A stretch of 64,000 nt of DNA from Molanna angustata (GCA_963576475.1 OY754973.1:8144052-8208051); one strand, 5' to 3'; numbered from the stretch's first letter, positions 1 to 11,640 are shown. Program-made: numbers and translations. The notes: generated by a model from the letters alone, not told the origin.

Positions 1-47
1 TCATCCAAGAAAAAGATGACGTGACCGTGTGAATTTTAGTATTGAAT

Positions 48-140
48 GAAGGGAACGAACATGGACGAATGCTTGTCAAGATATAAAAACATGGTTTTCG
101 ATTCTCTCTGCCTACCTCGTGAGGGACATGAGCTGATGAT
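48..140 (+). mobile_element. LINE-A fragment, extreme 3' end
   Basis: The bases from about 78 to 135 match the terminal coding part of the LINE family seen at 6730 and 13384: a TCAAGATA motif, then TTCTCTCTGCCTACC, GAGGGACATG and a TGATG stop-region context. It is diverged and lacks the ATAC-type tail. This is the same 3' end that recurs about ten times in the window. Confidence 0.6.
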
Positions 141-649
141 ATTTAATGTCTTTGCACATTACACCATCATGTCATATGCATTTTCCAATATTTTTATTGT
201 CTGACCCGAGGAGCTTACCAGTCAAAAGGAGAGGATATGAATTTTAAATGACCTAACACCAGGTCAAACAACTAGGCCTAGTAGTTATTCTCCAACAGTA
301 CTCTTAAAACACTTGGCTTTCAGCCACATAATTAATAGCGAAAACAATTTTACCTGGCCTAAATGCTCTGTGTTTTTTCAACCAACTGCCAGTTGATGGG
401 AAGCTTTTTTATGTCAGACATTCAAGTGCAGTTAAGCATCATGCAGATAACAAGTAAATGTTTCAAAAAATGTTTTCATAAAAGGAAAATCCACCTTGAT
501 TGTGTTATCTCATAGGAAATGTCTGATGGATACTCACATAATATACCTACTGAAGTATTTATTACCATAGCCAAATATGCATAAAATTTAACTATCATTA
601 TTCTCTTGTTTGTCCACAACTATGGAACAGTGGAGAGTTCAGATTTATT

Positions 650-1162
650 TATTTGTATTGTATTGTATTGTATATATTTTATTTAGATGTAAAAAAATAC
701 AATTTCTTACATCTAGTACAAACGAAAATAAAAACAAACAATAAAAATAAACAAATCAACACCGGATGACTAAATGAACACACAAAAAATACACGTATCT
801 ATCAATAACAATAAAACACAAAGTAAAAAAATGAAAACACACTACCACAATAGAAGACATCAAAGATCATGAAAAAAAAATAATAACAATATAGTATCAA
901 AACAAGCAAAACAGATATTATAGTCTTAGAACATAATATATAAACAGATATTATAGTCTTAGAACATAATATATAAACAGATATTATAGTCTTAGAACAT
1001 AATATATAAACAATAGAAACACACGATTTTTAAAAAAACTTTTGTTTTATGTATTCAGCACCTAAGCGACGAAAAGAGGCAAGACTAGACGCCTCCTTTA
1101 CAGATTCAGGCAAATCATTATAAAGTTGTAAGCCTTTGTAGTACACACTATTTTGTGTACCT
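650..1162 (-). mobile_element. LINE 3' end (jockey/CR1-like C-terminus plus TACAA tail)
   Basis: Read on the minus strand, 1162 down to 1030 gives an open frame ending TAA with the text NSVYYKGLQLYNDLP, then SLASFRRLGAEYIKQKFF. This is the C-terminal pattern of insect non-LTR reverse transcriptases (YKGLxLYNxLP). Downstream on that strand lies an A-rich 3' UTR that ends in repeated TACAA units at about 655-690. It is 5'-truncated. The UTR contains a 33-bp triplication. The clade is not assigned. Confidence 0.7.
909..1009. repeat. 33-bp tandem repeat, 3 copies
   Basis: Three nearly identical head-to-tail units begin with ACAGATATTATAGTC at 911, 944 and 977. They lie within the 3' UTR of the reversed LINE fragment. 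Confidence 0.9.
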
Positions 1163-1570
1163 GCCAGGTTTGTCTGCTTTTTTTTCTGCCAGGTTTGTTT
1201 GTCTGTTTGTTTTATTTAAGGGGAAACATAGAGCAATTTTAAATTAAAGATTTTAGGAATTGAATTAAAATATATAAAATTCAAAAAAATACATAAAGAA
1301 GACCTTATAAGATAAGTAATTAAAAATTAAAATGATAATGGGATATGTAGGAATTGGGAGGAGCGGGGAGGGATAATATATCAATACCATAAAACCTTAC
1401 ATTATTATACTGCCTTCAAATGCGTGGAACGCTTGTATTAATTCTGTAATTAGTATTATAGTACTACAGCGTGGAATTTGACATACTCACTTTGTTTAAG
1501 CCTAATAATCATTTTTCATAAATTTCTCAATTAGTTTTATGTAGAGAGTTCATGCTTTGAGTTTAGCCTT

Positions 1571-1670
1571 TGTTTTTGTGTGTAATGGCGTGTTGTTTTT
1601 GTGTGTAATGGCGTGTTGTTTTTGTGTGTAATGGCGTGTTGTTTTTTGTGTGTAATGGCGTGTTGTTTTT
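1571..1670. repeat. 23-bp tandem repeat, 4 copies
   Basis: Four units of GTGTGTAATGGCGTGTTG plus a T-run. The fourth unit is preceded by one extra T. It looks like a young expansion because the units are otherwise identical. Confidence 0.9.
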
Positions 1671-2102
1671 ACACCATATCAATATTTTCAGAATTTACTT
1701 TGTAGTACATATTAAATTTGAATTTATTGCGATTTTTTTTAACCACGAAAAAAATTTTTTTTTCAACCGGTTTTAAAACATTCAACTCTTGACATTTCCT
1801 GAAGAAAAAACGAATGAAATTAATTTAAATATTTAAATGTTCAAATCCACAACGACGAGTATAAATTATACAAACCTAAGCGCATTCGATAGATACAGCT
1901 AGCATCTTCAGACACTACAACTATACTGTATTTATACTAGTTCTTAAAGATTAAAATTTCGTGCTTCAATACATTTATAATTAATTTTTCAAAATGAACA
2001 TCCACTATATTTATATGATAATACATTAAAATTTATAAATTGTTTTTCAGACCTATCATATTATAATATTATTTGTAGTATACAATTTTCCTGTTGTTCC
2101 AG

Positions 2103-2218
2103 GTCGACCTAAGGCACATAGACGAAGTAAAAGGTTCCACAGTTGTAGATATTGGAGTGGATCTCTCAGAGTTCTACACTTCTGTGGAGTGGGATATATT
2201 GGAAGTGCCAGCTGTTAG
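2103..2218 (+). CDS. nicotinic acetylcholine receptor alpha subunit, exon (end of ligand-binding domain, loop F region)
   Basis: This internal exon encodes 38 residues beginning VDLRHIDEVKGS, then two bases of a split arginine codon. It is preceded by a pyrimidine-rich tract ending CCAG and followed by GT at 2219. The stretch SEFYTSVEWDILEVPAV is the strand 8-9 region of the extracellular acetylcholine-binding domain of insect nAChR alpha subunits of the alpha1-alpha4 type. It does not look like the alpha7-like group, which has a different EWDL context. These subunits form pentameric cation channels at central cholinergic synapses and are targets of neonicotinoids. The frame starts at phase 0 on GTC and ends in phase 2, which fits the first base of the exon at 16785. 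My recall of the family suggests alpha3 or alpha4, but I cannot separate those, so no symbol is given. The upstream exon with the Cys loop is not in the first 2.1 kb. Confidence 0.93.
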
Positions 2219-2414
2219 GTAAGATACAAGATTAAGTTTTTTCATTACGAATCCTTAATTAAAATCTCACATTTTGTAGAGAGGAAGCGATTGTTGAAAT
2301 AAAATGTTTTAGTAAAGAATGATAAATACGATACATTGAAACTATTGTTTTAATCTTGTTTGTATTTTTAATTTTTGTCTTCAATAGCAAACGACTTACC
2401 ACTTCAGTTGTCCA

Positions 2415-2865
2415 TCTTTATATATATAATTCTTCTGTACGTGTGTATGTCACTGAACTCTTCCTAAACGGCTGAACCGATTTTGATGAAAATTTTTGTG
2501 TGTGTTTGTGTAAGTCCCTGAATGGTTTGAATTCACAAAATGGAATTTTAAACATTAATATAGTAAAAGGAAAATAAAATCATGATTTTTCATAACTACA
2601 AATTATAATAGGTTGCGCTAATGTCGAATTAGCAATGTTTCCATCTGACAATACTAAGAAATCTGTCCAGACCATTATATGATGTGTTGCAATTATATAC
2701 GAAATGACAATCAATCTAAACTCAAGGTATTTAGCGGCTCATCGAACAAGAAAATGTATGTTTAATCAGCGAAATAATAACATCCATATTATTCAAATAT
2801 ATGTTACGTATATTTTTTTGTTTCACAAATAGTTCGGGCAGGACAACGTCTGTCGGGTCTGCTAG
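2415..2865 (+). mobile_element. non-autonomous Helitron
   Basis: The left end is A followed by TCTTTATATATATAATTC. Next come AACGGCTGAACCGATTTTGA and GATGAAAATTTTTGTGTGTG, a start typical of lepidopteran Helitrons from general knowledge. The right end is GGACAACGTCTGTCGGGTC, then CTAG followed by T. This gives the canonical A|TC...CTAG|T boundaries without a target duplication. No Rep/helicase coding is present. It lies about 200 bp after the nAChR donor site. Confidence 0.75.
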
Positions 2866-3308
2866 TCCTTTATAATTTCTTGCATTTAACACGTTGTAAA
2901 ATATTATACAAGTGAATAAAAACCTTGAATGTTTTACTGAGAATAAAATTTCAATCAAAAATTTGAATTATTTCTGAAAAATATTATAATTAAATCATTT
3001 TCTCGGGATTCTGACATTTTCCAAGTTAATATCATTACACACTGATGCTGTGTACTTTCACACAATTTTGTTGGTAAACTCCAGATAAAGGACAAGATTT
3101 TCTCGGAAACCAGTTGGGTTCTGATAAAATACGTGTAACATAAACAATATCTGATGGGTGCGTGTAACATTTTTTTTTATTTATATAATACTTTACATAT
3201 TTGACATATAGGTGCAATCATATAATACAAAAAAGATACGCTATAGAGAATAACATATAACCCTTAACCAGACTGCAAGGATTCTTGTTTAAATATAAAT
3301 AAATAAAT

Positions 3309-3476
3309 GGTTGGTGGAAGAGCGGTTAGCGCGCTGGGTTAATTACCCAGTGGTCGCAAGTTCGAATCCTGCCACGAGCGATTTCGTTCACCTATAGCAC
3401 AAGCATTACTGCTTATTTTAGGTAATGTGTGAGGGTGTATATGCACTTGCTTCAAGGACATATTCGTCCTTAAAAA
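3309..3476 (+). mobile_element. tRNA-derived SINE (family S1)
   Basis: The head is tRNA-like, with A box GGAAGAGCGGTTAGCGC and B box AAGTTCGAATCCTGCC. A body TTTCGTTCACCTATAGCACA and a tail region containing ACTTGCTTCAAGGACATATT follow. Related copies occur at 13286, 23428, 39991 and 41176. It is a retroposon, not a tRNA gene, because the head leads into the shared body. Confidence 0.8.
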
Positions 3477-3499
3477 ATAGTGTGATTCTATTCTATAGT

Positions 3500-3610
3500 A
3501 AAATAAATTTGTATGTAATATGCCTTAATACCTGATGTCATTATTGTATTGAATATGTCTTAACGCTGTATTTCGTCCAAATTTAACGCAAATAAAATGA
3601 AAATAAATAA
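3500..3610. repeat. dispersed repeat shared with 9040-9160
   Basis: CCTTAATACCTGATGTCATT and TATGTCTTAACGCTGT recur in the same order at about 9070-9120, and both copies run into an AAATAAA-rich end. It is probably the 3' tail of a LINE or SINE; identity unknown. Confidence 0.6.
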
Positions 3611-3689
3611 AATATAATATGATAGAATTAAAAATGAAGACATATAAAAGAGAATTCAAGATAAAAAGTATATATTTACTATTTATGGT

Positions 3690-3805
3690 AGACATAGAGA
3701 ACCGACCAGACTCTTCTCTCTTGACATACGTTTCTTGCTTCGTTTACATCCATGAACCGTCTCATACACGCTCTTCTATTATTCCTACTACTAACGTTTG
3801 TGTAT
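3690..3805 (-). mobile_element. LINE-A fragment
   Basis: On the + strand, GAGAACCGACCAGACTCTTC and CGTCTCATACACGCTCTTCT mirror the reverse complement of the LINE-A terminal coding region (the CMRR..MDV.EA segment). It is short and broken at both ends. Confidence 0.6.
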
Positions 3806-4414
3806 ACAATGTTGACTATTTTCTGTCATTTTCTTCTTATTAATTGTAGGTAATACTCACTTAATTGTAGGTAATCATCACACCATATATTTTTCTTATG
3901 TACATTGCATGATGGTTTTTTTTTTTGAAATATGAAAAAGGGTCGGTACCACTAAACTTATTTTCCTTCAGTCAAAGTAAAAAACAAATCAAAGTTCAAA
4001 TGCATTAACATCTACCAGATTTCCATCGGGTATCGTTAAATCTGTCTTTTCGTGTAATCCCAGTTATAATCGTGCAGTAAAAAACTTTATGTCAAATAAT
4101 GGCCGTGTAATAAAATGCCTGTAAGATCGAGATTAAGAAAATAATTATCGAAGTAGGAGAAGGATATTGACGTCTATATTTTTATGGTTCATAAAAGATG
4201 AAAATTTTGATTGGGAAGTGTATGAAAATGAAACTGACGATGATCGATCATTTAACGACACATTACATTCATAAAAGTCATATATCTACCGACTCATATT
4301 GCCTCCTTATGTTCTCTTTTCATTTCATTCTATATTTCCTTCTTTTTCTTTATTTATTGAGTGCTTGTTAAGTTAATATTTTATATAGTACCTACCTACC
4401 AATGATATATAAAA

Positions 4415-5278
4415 CTAGTTGCAAACTATTAACCCATAAATCCAAATTATTGAATATTTTAAGATATTTTGTTTTCTATACAACACATGTATGTAGGTAT
4501 GTATGTCAAGATAGGATAGTATGGAGGTCAGTCTTTTTTTCCTACCCGGAATATGAAAACAGCATGATGGTATGTATGTATGTTTAGATATTAAGTATCA
4601 AACTATTAAGTCTTCTTAGATATTATTAAAAAAAAATTAAGATAGACTACTACAATGTAATTTTTTATAGACAATTATGTAAATTATCTAGTTGGGGTGT
4701 TTCGGCTTTTTTCGATATTTTTAAAAACTTTGTAAATATAGGCAGTTAAACACATAAATTTGCCATAAAAAAATGTTTTTCTTAATTAAAAATGTTTGAG
4801 AAACTCTGGAATTTTTTTGAAAAAATTAATTTGAGATTTTGTATTTGTCTATATTTGTAGCAATTTTCAGCATTCTAGCTTTTATGGTTTCTGAGATATA
4901 TGGAAAAATAAACAAAATTCAAAAATTGATAACCCCTGACTGAAACGAAAATTCAAAATTCTGAGTATAAAAGTTTTGTAGGCCTATAACTGTTTATAAA
5001 TTCTGAAATTTTGGGCTCTGTTAATTGAGCGAACCAAAAGTTATAAGGGGGGGGGCGACTCAGACACACGAAATGTTCTACTCCGAATTCTGAGTAAATC
5101 CGTATATGGAACATATATGCTGCGAAGCCTCTAGGTGGTGTTTTTGACTTCAAAGTTGGAAAAGCCGTGAAAAATATAGACTCTGGATACAATCGTGTTC
5201 CTTCATACACGCGTCTTGGATTTAAACTGCGTCTTCCTTCAAAAGAATTTCATTCTCTTGAACAAATCGACAGTTGGA
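4415..5278 (-). mobile_element. non-autonomous Helitron, family H1, copy 1
   Basis: Reverse-strand ends are A|TCCAACTGTCGAT at the 5' side (5278) and CTAG|T at the 3' side (4415). It shares its body with the copies at 10047 and 57455: conserved blocks include GAATTTCATTCTCTTGAA and the motifs around TTGATAACCCCTGACTGAAA. It is 864 bp, shorter than the other two. It carries a LINE-A-like 3' end at 4480-4590. Confidence 0.75.
4480..4590 (+). mobile_element. LINE-A-like 3' end carried inside Helitron H1
   Basis: The frame reads YVCQDRIVWRSVFFSYP then a short run to a (TATG)n tail. This parallels CQDRKMWRSVLSAYPVRD in the LINE-A copy at 13384. The same segment is at equivalent places in the H1 copies at about 10797-10890 and 58230-58315, so it was part of the Helitron before the copies dispersed. 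Confidence 0.7.
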
Positions 5279-5282
5279 TTAT

Positions 5283-5450
5283 AAATCATCATCATCAGTG
5301 TCGTATTCCTCATTTATTGAAGGTCGTGACCATCCTCTCTCCTTGTCATCATGATTTTTGTCCTCCATTTCTCCCGACACCGCCGTTCTCATCGCTTCAA
5401 CCACTGATCCACCAGTGGCAGCCCCAATCTGGTCCGTCCATCTAAATTAT
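5283..5450 (-). mobile_element. LINE 3' end fragment with GAT-repeat tail
   Basis: Minus-strand translation gives RWTDQIGAATGGSVVEAMR followed by a stretch ending in a GATGATGAT tail (CATCATCATCA on the + strand at 5287). RWTDDI...A.GGS...AM is a common C-terminal motif of insect RTE-like LINEs. It begins 5 bp after the end of Helitron H1 copy 1. Confidence 0.55.
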
Positions 5451-5494
5451 TATAAATCATACAACTACGTAAATGATATTTTGAGAAATATCAT

Positions 5495-5635
5495 TTATTT
5501 GAAGAATGTGATTAAATGCGAATACATAATAAACTTATTACTAACCTCAGGTGTTGATTTCAATTTTCCTGCAATCAATTTCCATCCAATTTATAAAGCA
5601 ACTCGCTCACGCGGGTCTCTATTATCGTTACATAT
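5495..5635. repeat. dispersed repeat shared (inverted) with 30270-30410
   Basis: GCGAATACATAATAAACTTATT and TTTATAAAGCAACTCGCTCA occur here and as reverse complement near 30290-30400. A second block, GGGATGCAATAAAATACGAC at 6047-6120, is shared with 30190-30270 in the opposite relative orientation. The unit has been rearranged at one of the two places. Confidence 0.7.
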
Positions 5636-5657
5636 CAACTACTAACGGAATATTATA

Positions 5658-6033
5658 TGGCTATACCATCACGCCATTTCCCTATTTGGATAGGCAGAGA
5701 GAACCGAACGCCAGACTCCTCTCTCTTGACATACATTCCTCGCTTCATTCACGTACATACATCGTCTCATACACGCTCTTCTATTATTCTTACTTCTACC
5801 ATCACCATCTTTCAAAATCCCATTTACGTGATCGTGCCAACTTTTTCTTGTCCGACCTCTACTTTTCGTTCCTCTTTTATCAGCCTTGTATACTTTTTTG
5901 TCAGACGGTCATCATTAATTCTTTCTATGTGGCCGAACCACCTTAGGGCATTTATTTTCATCTTACTTACGATATTTCTTTCAATCATACATTCTCGTCT
6001 AATATCCTCATTTCTTATTCTATCATACATACA
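5658..6033 (-). mobile_element. LINE-A copy, 5'-truncated
   Basis: Reverse-strand coding ends at the ATGGTATAGCC side (5658) with SLSAYP-type text, and reads inward through CMRRCMDV-like and IKMNALRWFGHIERINDDR (5900-6000 region). The LRWFGH motif and the R.GRP.K.W motif are the conserved end of the LINE-A reverse transcriptase ORF. It is frame-damaged and truncated at the 5' side near 6033. Confidence 0.8.
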
Positions 6034-6165
6034 TATTATATTATATGGGATGCAATAAAATACGACAGCAAAATAATAGTACGATGTGTACGTTAATCTC
6101 TATTCCCCTTAATTTTTTGGTTAGGTTATTAACTCAGAACAGGCTTCGCCTAGTGAGGTAGTAAA

Positions 6166-6438
6166 TTCCATTATAATATTTATAGCAAAATATTTTAGTA
6201 ATTTTTACTAAAACATGAAAAACAAAAAACTTTGTATAATCCACTTCACATTTATATTTCGTTGGAACGTTTTCGGATTTTTCAATCCATGTGTCACATT
6301 TTAGTTGTTACTGAAGATGAATTGAAAAATCTGAAAACGTTTCAACGAAATATAAATATGAAGTGGATTATACAAAGTTTTTTGTTTTTCATGTTTTAGT
6401 AAAAATTACTAAAATATTTTGCTATTAATATGGAATTC
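6166..6438. mobile_element. foldback element (MITE-like)
   Basis: Left arm 6184-6285 and right arm 6322-6423 are near-perfect reverse complements, e.g. CACATTTATATTTCGTTG against CAACGAAATATAAATATG. The match weakly extends outward to AATTCCAT/ATGGAATT. The loop is about 36 bp. There is no coding. Confidence 0.85.
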
Positions 6439-6727
6439 CACAAAGTTTTCAAAAATAATTTTAATATATTATTATAATATTTATTTTTTTGTTATATTGA
6501 ATTTATTGTACCTACTCTATTATGGAAATAAAAAAATTAAAAAAAATGTTGTATGTGCCCACTAAACAAAATGACGTATTCGTCTAGAATCGCGCGATCA
6601 TACACTATATGATTGTTTATTTGAAAAAAAAATAGTCTCTTATATTTTTGTTATTTGTAATTAACCTAGGAAAGAATTATAGTGAATAGTTGCGATGATG
6701 CTTTTTAATTTATTTGAATAAATATAC

Positions 6728-7545
6728 TATACATACATACATACAAACCATCACGCCATGTCCCTCACGGGGTAGGCAGAGAGAACCGAACGCCACTTAC
6801 TTCTATCTTGGCATACATTCATCGCCTCGACAACATTCATACATCGTCTTATACATGTTCGTCTGTTGTTCACGCTTCTAACATTTCCGTCTTTCAAAAT
6901 ACCGTTCACATGGACGTGCCATCCCTTTCTTGGGCGGCCCCGACCTCTCATTCCATTCCTGTCCGCAATGTATATTTTCTTCGTCAGGCGTTCCTCATTC
7001 ATTCTCCTCATGTGGCCAAACCATCTCAATGTGTTCACTTTCATTCTATTAATAACATCTTTCTTTATTCTACATTATTTCCTTATGTCCTCATTTCTGA
7101 CCCTGTCATACATCGTTCTATTACAGATTCTTCTTAGCGATCTCATTTCAACTGCATTTATTCTACTTTCGTGCGACTTCTGCCATGTCCAGGTTTCACT
7201 TGCATACGTCAAGGTTGGCACTAAGATAGCATTATGAATGGCAACTTTAGCATCCTTAGATATGTTGCGGTCGTTCATAACTAGTCTTTCGATCTCTTTA
7301 TCAATCCGTCCATTCCGTTAAAACATGATTCCCAGATATACATATTCATCGACTTGCTCGAGCCATTCGTTCTTTACTTTTATTTGGCACGCTGTTCTGG
7401 TTTCACTCTTTTCAAACACCATAACCTTTGATTTGCTGGCGTTCATCCTCAGTCCGTTCTCTATGCATCCTTCATATACCATACCAACAAGATACTGTAG
7501 ATCTTCCATACTTTCTGCTAACAGAACTTTATCGTCTGTAAATAT
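6728..7545 (-). mobile_element. LINE-A copy, 5'-truncated reverse transcriptase
   Basis: On the minus strand, coding starts near DDKVLLAESMEDLQYL (about 7545-7500), an equivalent of the YADD box. It continues NGLRMNASKSKVMVFEKSE, WLEQVDEYVYLG, LTYASETWTWQKSHESRIN, LRWFGHMRRMNEERLTKK and GRGRPRKGW, and ends WRSVLSAYPVRDMA-stop. Frameshifts split it, so this is a dead copy. After the stop comes a (TATG)n tail at 6728-6745. It gives the fullest 5' extent of the family in the window. The clade is not assigned; the motif set is that of arthropod non-LTR elements without an RNase H. Confidence 0.9.
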
Positions 7546-9039
7546 TATAGTTTACCAAAATTTAAAAACTACATAGCGGGTGTACTGCACAAGTTCATCC
7601 TCTCAAAAACACTCTTACCAAAGTCCCTTAGTATCATGGTTTCGTCGCTACGGCGGGCATAGATTTACACATTGACAGCAGTCAGACAGACATTTGGTTT
7701 TATTTTTATTTATATGAAATTAGTGCGATGCTTAATAATAATTACACAACCGACTATTTTACGACCCCATATTTTTACAAAGTTGTGATTGTAATTCAAA
7801 GTCTTGAGTGTCGTTTTAGACTTGAAACTTTCTTTGCCAACGATGATAATACAGAAACATACTTCTAGTAGACACGCGTAGGAAACGAATGTTAGAAAGT
7901 CATATAATTTAAACTTGGCGAAAAGTGACATTTCGCATTTTTATGATGTACATAAAACGAAATAATTTTATTTCGCCTCGGGCGGTGGTTCATCCTGGAA
8001 TGAAATACTTTTATATTAAGACAATTTTATAATTTACGAGACATTTACTAAGCCCTCTGAAAATTTAAGATCATGTGTGATTTTAAATAGAATATATATT
8101 TTGACATTGAATTAAAACGTGGTGTAGATCTTAAATGTGGAAATAAATTGAATACATGGAAGATACTTCGTCACGCAGAAATTAAAATGTATGTAAGCAA
8201 ATGAATATTAATTAATACAAATAAATAATAATTTTACAGTGTAGATGTGCGATGAATGGACAATAGCATGTTATTTTTTGTCATATTCGATAACTTCTTT
8301 AGAAGAACATTGATAAATATTAATATTCCTAGAATGTGCGATACATACAGTAACAGGTTTCAAGAGTTTGACATATTCCACCTCAGTTCCACAACATTTA
8401 AATACTCAATACAAAAGAAGATCAATAACCGCTTATTAAGAGGACATATAACGCTAAAATTAGTGACTGAAAACATGATATATTAAATCCGCCCAATGCA
8501 CTATGAAGTTACGCGTTAGTAAGGATAACTATGGCGTGCGTTAAAAAAGGTTTATACGTGATTTAAATTATCGGAAACCCAAAATTTGTTGATTTTTTGC
8601 ATTTTAAGAACAAACCTTTGTTAAAATGAAAGAACTTTATCGGTCATTCACTTTGATTTTATGCACTCTTTAAGCATATAAAATATTTATTTCTCTACAA
8701 CACATAGTTATGGAGTAGTAGTTATGCTGTAAAAAAGGGTATTTTTAATCATTTTTTTATGTGAATTTAGGCTGAATTTTAAAATTGTGTGACGAAAATT
8801 CACTAGAGAAATGTTGAAAACACTTTTGTTATTTTTTCTAGAAACACACTGTTTAACATATTTGAGGAATTTGATTTGAAACCTGTATCAAATTCTGACG
8901 GTATTAAATTCTCGTTTTTATTTTTTTTCCTTTGAGTTGAATATTATGTTTTGAATCATTGTAAACTTGAAATGTTGCTCTTACTTACATACCAACCAAT
9001 GATCATATTTTATGATTTTTGTAAACTTATTGTATTATT

Positions 9040-9165
9040 TTATGTTAATCACAACGACAAAATGTAATAGGCCTTAATACTTGATGTTACTATTGTATTG
9101 TACTATGTCTTAACGCTGTTTTTTTGTCTAATTTTAACCTAAATAAATAAAGCAATAAAACAAAA
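9040..9165. repeat. dispersed repeat shared with 3500-3610
   Basis: It contains GCCTTAATACTTGATGTTAC and ACTATGTCTTAACGCTGT, ending in AAATAAATAAAGCAATAAAA. See the partner at 3500. Confidence 0.6.
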
Positions 9166-9285
9166 CACAAAAATGTATACAATTTCGAAAATGTATTTTG
9201 TATGTTATCATTTTTTTATAATATACTTTTTTATGTTATCTATTTATTATTAAGTTTTTTATAAGTATAGTAGAACTACGTACAA

Positions 9286-9500
9286 GGCCGACCGCCGTGG
9301 CACAGTTGGTATGCCGTTCGGTTTCTGTGCGGGCGTCCTGGGTTCGATTCCCACAGCAGAGGAGAAATTTATTAAAATTCATTTCTCACGCTAATGTTGC
9401 TTCTCTGGGCTGGAAACACAGGTTAGTTGGAAGAAATTGCCATGCGGCAATAAACTCGTCACTTGCGAAAGGTGCAAGGAAGTGTTCATTTTTTACGGCG
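9286..9500 (+). mobile_element. tRNA-derived SINE (family S2)
   Basis: The A box is CGTGGCACAGTTGGTATGC and the B box GGGTTCGATTCCCACAGC. The body reads AAATTCATTTCTCACGC, GCTTCTCTGGGCTGGAAAC and TAGTTGGAAGAAATTGCCAT. Another copy lies reversed at 24714-24868, with worn partial copies at 38838 and 54140. The open frame across it is incidental. Confidence 0.8.
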
Positions 9501-9777
9501 CTGCCGCGCGCTGACCGATTGACTATTGATATTAATAACAATTAAGCACTACAAATAATAACACTCAATTTTTATTACCATTGTACACTTCCTCAAAAGA
9601 ATTAGCAGATCAATGCGTAAATTGTAAATTATTTAAAAGAGCAAAATAAAATGCAACAAACGCATCATCAAGCTTTCAATTGGGTATAGTTCACCCATCC
9701 AGATACTTAACATATCAAAGGATTAGGCTCTTAGGAGGTCTCTATACTACCTAACAACCCTACTGATTCCCGAATAT

Positions 9778-9992
9778 TTAGTGATGAGCAAAAGTCTTGC
9801 AAGTCTTGCAGTCTTGGTCTTGGTCTTGCATTTTTTGCAAGACCAAGACCAAGACCAAGACCACATACTTCACTGCAAGAACAAGACCAAGACCAGGTAC
9901 GCAAGACCAAGACCAAGAACAAGACCATGCTTGCAAGACCAAGAGTCTTGCAAGACTTAAATGCAAGACTCTTGCGGTCTTGCATTTTTTCA
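9778..9992. repeat. CAAGAC/GTCTTG hexamer element, copy 1
   Basis: It opens with TAGTGATGAGCAAAAGTC, then alternates runs of (CAAGAC)n with their inverse (GTCTTG)n, ending GTCTTGCATTTTTTC. The arms can fold on each other. The same outer motif GATGAGCAAA plus CAAGAC arrays recurs at 15001-15200. Long open frames here (LGLGLG-type) are by-products of the hexamer. Confidence 0.8.
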
Positions 9993-10046
9993 ATATGTTG
10001 ACATATTACTCATAGAAATTGCATTGGAACGACAGTAAATGACTTA

Positions 10047-11032
10047 TCCAACTGTCGATTCGTTTAAGGGAATGAAATTCTCTTGAAGGAAGAGGCAGTT
10101 TAAATTCAAGATACGCGAGATTGTATGCAGGGTCTATATTTTTCACGGTGTTTCCAACTTTGAAGTCAAAAAACACCAACATAGAGGCTTCGCAGCATAT
10201 ATGTTCCATAGACGGATTTACTCAGAATTCGGAGTATAACATTTCGTGAGTCTGTGTGTGTGTGTGTGTGTGTGTGTGTCCGTCCCCAGTATTAACTTTT
10301 GATCCGCTCAATTCACAGAGCCGAAAATTTCAGAGTATATAAACAGTAATAGGCCTACAAAACTGTTATACACAGAATTTTGAATTTTTGTTTCAGTCAG
10401 GAGTTATCAACTTTTGAATTTTCACTTTATTTTTCCATATATCTCAGAAACCATAAAAGCTAGAACGCTGAAAATTGGTATGAATATAGACAAATACAAA
10501 ATCTCAAATTTAATTATTCAAAAAAATTACAGAGTTTCTTTTTTAATATATTTTTTATGACAAATTTATGTGTTTAACTGCCCATATTTCCATAATTTTT
10601 AAAAATATCGCAAAAAGCCGAAACACCTCAACTAGAAATTTTAATTTTCTATAAAAAATATTAGCATTGTAGTATTACATCTCCATTTTTTTTTAACAAT
10701 TTTTATAAAAATTTACGACATCGCTTCATACAATTTGTATGGCAGTCGCCTATACACAATATGTAAGAAGACTTAATAGTTTGATACTTAAATCTCCAAA
10801 CATACATACATACCATCATGCTGGTTTCATATTCTGGGTAGGAAAAAGGACTGACCTCCACACTATCCTATATTGACATACATACTTACATGTGTTGTAT
10901 AGAAAACAAAATATCTTAAAATATTCAATAATTTTGATTTTTGGGTTTATAGTTTGGTAGGTACTTATTCTTCAACTATACATAGGTACTATCGCTATCG
11001 ACAGTTGGATCTCATGTGTTACATGCAACTAG
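10047..11032 (+). mobile_element. non-autonomous Helitron, family H1, copy 2
   Basis: It begins A|TCCAACTGTCGATTCG and ends GCAACTAG|T. Just inside the 3' end, CATGT and ACATG form a short stem around GTT, about 4 bases before CTAG, as expected of Helitrons. ATCCAACTGTCGAT at the left is the exact reverse complement of ATCGACAGTTGGAT at 10997-11010, a subterminal inverted repeat. Inside are a (GT)n run (10255-10280) and the LINE-A-like tail (10797-10890, minus strand). The length is 986 bp. There is no Rep/helicase. Confidence 0.82.
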
Positions 11033-11504
11033 TAGTATGGTTTAAAATAACATACAAAGATCGAATTTTATGACATCATTTTATAAAAATGGTATAAAAA
11101 TAATTTATAATTTAAATAATTTTGTTTCATTGTTAAATGAATTCATAATAATAAATAGGTGTAGTTACCAAAATGTAATTTCTAGGTAGGTACTTCTTTA
11201 AGAATGATTTTTACATATCGGTTTAAAATACAAATATTTTTTATACTATGAACACGTGCGTGTATACACAGGAAGTCAACATCTCAGATTCAAATTGTCT
11301 CATATTACGTTTACGTGATGCAAAAATAACTCTTATCATTACTAGCGCAAATGTCATATTTGACCGCGGTGTGTAAAAGAATAAAATAATATTATTCTTC
11401 GAGACAATAATTTTGGCCGATGTAAACAAACGTACTCAGAGGCGTTGCAAGTGTAGGTACTTTACCTTGTGCATAAAGTAAATACAATTAATTATTTTAT
11501 TTAA

Positions 11505-11640
11505 TGTTTTCCAAATTTCGATTTGTTCAAGAGAATTTATTTCTATTAACAGACCGATAAAAGTTTCAATCGAAGATGTGCGAGATATGTATGCCAGATC
11601 TATATTTTTCATGGTTTTTTCAACTTTGAAAATACCATTC
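11505..11640 (+). mobile_element. Helitron H1 fragment, 5' part
   Basis: TCGATTTGTTCAAGAGAATT, CGAGATATGTATGCCAGATC and TATATTTTTCATGG match the first ~140 bp of H1. A second fragment at 11846-11976 has the opposite orientation. Confidence 0.6.

Larger units (their letters stand above)
1..2102 (+). other. intron of the nAChR gene, 3' part
   Basis: This is upstream of the 2103 exon and ends in a normal acceptor. It holds a LINE-A tail (48-140), a reversed LINE 3' end (650-1162), a 33-bp triplication (909-1009) and a 23-bp tandem repeat (1571-1670). The stretches 141-649, 1163-1570 and 1671-2102 are AT-rich and I recognise nothing in them. Confidence 0.8.

Noticed and set aside
3309..3380. tRNA gene (also 9297, 13286, 19774, 39991, 41176)
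   Set aside because: A and B boxes are present, but each head continues into a shared SINE body and several stems are mispaired.
9731..10015. LGLGLG/QDQDQD-like open frames (also 14991-15460)
   Set aside because: They are translations of the CAAGAC hexamer; no start context or conservation is visible.
10255..10280. (GT)n run as an independent regulatory feature
   Set aside because: It is part of Helitron H1 and occurs at the same place in copy 3.
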